From Acidimicrobiales bacterium (GTDB taxonomy: Bacteria; Actinomycetota; Acidimicrobiia; Acidimicrobiales; Poriferisodaliceae), in NCBI GenBank assembly GCA_020631315.1, contig JAHDHM010000054.1, forward strand, positions 1 to 14,240: 14,240 nucleotides of DNA, written 5' to 3'. Of this stretch, positions 13,255 to 14,240 are shown in pieces. Both the position numbers and the translations under genes were made by a program. The notes under the pieces are model-generated. The model worked only from the letters and a program-made list of their open reading frames with translations. It made no database searches and was not told where the DNA came from. Position 1 is the first letter of the stretch. Each line of letters starts with the position of its first letter.

Positions 13255-13688
13255 ACGCTCTCGACGGCACGACTCGCACGGCGGAAGCGTTCATCGGCCA
13301 CACCAGCTCGCTCGCCGCCGCCCGTCGGCTCGTGACCGACTTCTTGGACGAACATCGCCTCGGCACCGAGATCCGTCGTTGGGGTGAGGTCGTCACCAGC
13401 GAACTCGCAACCAATGCAGTGCAATCGTCGCCGATGACGCCCTACGTCGTGGAAGCAGCGGTCACGCGCGACCGCTCGCACGTGTCGGTCAGCGTGCGCA
13501 GCGCAGGCAAGATCGCCGACATCCCGACGGAGTTCCAGTTGCCGGTGCCGGCCGACAGCGCTCACCTCGGCACGAGTGGACGAGGCCTCGTCATCGTCGA
13601 TCGACTCAGTGACGACCTGCACGTCCTGGAACACCCCGACGGCACGATCAGCGTGACCGCCGTGGTTCAGACACGGTCTGGCGGCTGA
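13251..13688 (+). CDS. RsbW-like serine kinase / anti-sigma factor (HATPase_c)
   Basis: This 145-aa GHKL-fold protein has the N-box VVTSELATNAV (48-57; E51, N55) and a G2 box GTSGRGLVIVDRLSDD (107-122). The G1 position, normally Asp-x-Gly-x-Gly, reads V-R-S-A-G-K-I (82-88), with Ser84 replacing the Asp that contacts the adenine. In SpoIIAB/RsbW such a protein both sequesters its sigma factor and phosphorylates the STAS protein. The missing Asp suggests weaker or altered ATP binding, but divergent members of this family are common in actinobacteria. The gene overlaps the STAS gene by ATGA and is convergent with the sigma factor gene, 9 bp away. Confidence 0.87.
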   Translation: MNALDGTTRTAEAFIGHTSSLAAARRLVTDFLDEHRLGTEIRRWGEVVTSELATNAVQSSPMTPYVVEAAVTRDRSHVSVSVRSAGKIADIPTEFQLPVPADSAHLGTSGRGLVIVDRLSDDLHVLEHPDGTISVTAVVQTRSGG

Positions 13689-13697
13689 CACTCGCAG

Positions 13698-14240
13698 TCA
13701 GTGGTCGGTACCGGCCTGTGCCTGCATCACGGCCAGCGCACGCCGCAACAGCCTCGACACGTGCATCTGGCTCACGCCCACGATCTCGGCGATCTCCGAC
13801 TGTGTCAGCTCGTCGAAGAAGCGCAGCTCGACGATCCGCCGCTCTCGTTCGGCCAGCTGGCTGAGCAGCTGTTCGACGAGCAGTCGGTCCGGCTGTTGCT
13901 CCAGCTCGGAATCCACTTCAGCCAATCGGTCGACGACGGCCACCGAACGATCGTCGGTGCCCGGGGCAGGTTGGTCGAGGCTCGACGCGGTGAACGCCGC
14001 GGACGCCCCGAGGGCCGCGACCACCTCGTCGGTTTCCACGTCGAGGTGGGCAGCGAGCTCGGCAACGGTCGGCGACCGTCCGAGCGAGTGTTCGAGTTGT
14101 TCGGTCGCACGACGCACCGCAAGGTGCATCTCCTTGACCGAACGCGGCACCCGCACCGACCAGGAGGCGTCTCGAAAGTGGCGTTTCAGCTCACCTTCGA
14201 TCGTGCGCGCTGCGAAACCCGTGAAGTTGGCGCCGTGCCC
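13698..14240 (-). CDS. RNA polymerase sigma factor, SigF/SigB family, N-terminus outside window
   Basis: The frame is open through the right edge, so 180 residues are visible and the start and sigma region 1.2-2.3 are missing. The visible end begins NFTGFAARTIEGELKRHFRD-W-VRVPRSVKE, the region 2.4/3.0 signature of SigF/SigB/SpoIIAC-type factors. Region 3 follows (HSLGRSPTVAELAAHLDVE), then region 4 (LSQLAERERRIVELRFFDELTQSEIAEIVGVSQMHVSRLLRRAL), containing the helix-turn-helix that reads the -35 box. Members of this group recognise GTTT-N15-17-GGGTA, the motif found four times in this window. Its activity is normally controlled by an RsbW-type kinase, encoded here convergently. Which of sigB, sigF or a paralogue it is cannot be told from this part. 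Confidence 0.92.
   Translation of the reverse strand, partial: GHGANFTGFAARTIEGELKRHFRDASWSVRVPRSVKEMHLAVRRATEQLEHSLGRSPTVAELAAHLDVETDEVVAALGASAAFTASSLDQPAPGTDDRSVAVVDRLAEVDSELEQQPDRLLVEQLLSQLAERERRIVELRFFDELTQSEIAEIVGVSQMHVSRLLRRALAVMQAQAGTDH

Overview
The window is GC-rich, densely packed chromosomal DNA with strong G/C third-position bias and many ATGA, GTGA and TGATG start/stop overlaps. An MPT53/DsbF-like extracytoplasmic thioredoxin, a sigma-F/sigma-B family factor with partner-switching regulators, and GTTT-N16-GGGTA promoters all point to an actinobacterium. Acidimicrobiia (Ilumatobacter-like) is my best guess, but that is inference from gene style only. I see no mobile element, CRISPR array, tRNA or rRNA.

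Layout. (A) 1-2271, plus strand: the 3' end of an APH/RdoA-type phosphotransferase, then a DinB/DUF664 protein overlapping an MFS transporter. (B) 2391-3874, plus strand: a two-gene disulfide-exchange operon, CcdA-like membrane protein plus a TlpA/MPT53-like lipoprotein. The lipoprotein's CxxC is written TGA-CCC-TTC-TGA, in frame, followed at the right distance by a bacterial SECIS-like hairpin with a GGTC loop. I read this as an undisrupted selenoprotein with a U-P-F-U active site (U70, U73); a conventional annotation would break it into a 69-aa stub and an 87-aa remnant. (C) 3941-4894: a CitE/malyl-CoA-lyase-type enzyme behind a perfect-arm palindrome. (D) 4930-11316: an island of stress or accessory genes on both strands: a 46-aa acidic protein with two PFDIN motifs, a formate/nitrite-transporter-type channel, a 51-aa hydrophobic membrane peptide, an NAD(P)-binding/DUF2867 protein overlapping an acetolactate-synthase-like enzyme, and a hemerythrin overlapping a Glu/Leu-type dehydrogenase. 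(E) 11337-14240: a partner-switching module: RsbU-like PP2C phosphatase (minus), two STAS anti-anti-sigma proteins (plus), an RsbW-like kinase (plus), and the C-terminal two-thirds or so of a SigF/SigB-type sigma factor (minus, running off the right edge).

How the parts fit. Four copies of GTTT-N16-GGGTAG, all with exactly 16-bp spacing, sit directly upstream of, and pointing into, the four transcription units of region D. That matches the sigma-F/sigma-B consensus of actinobacteria, and the cognate-type sigma factor with its switch is next door in region E. Region D is therefore best read as a local regulon physically linked to its own sigma factor. The two main results are the UxxU selenoprotein paired with CcdA and this sigma-linked island.
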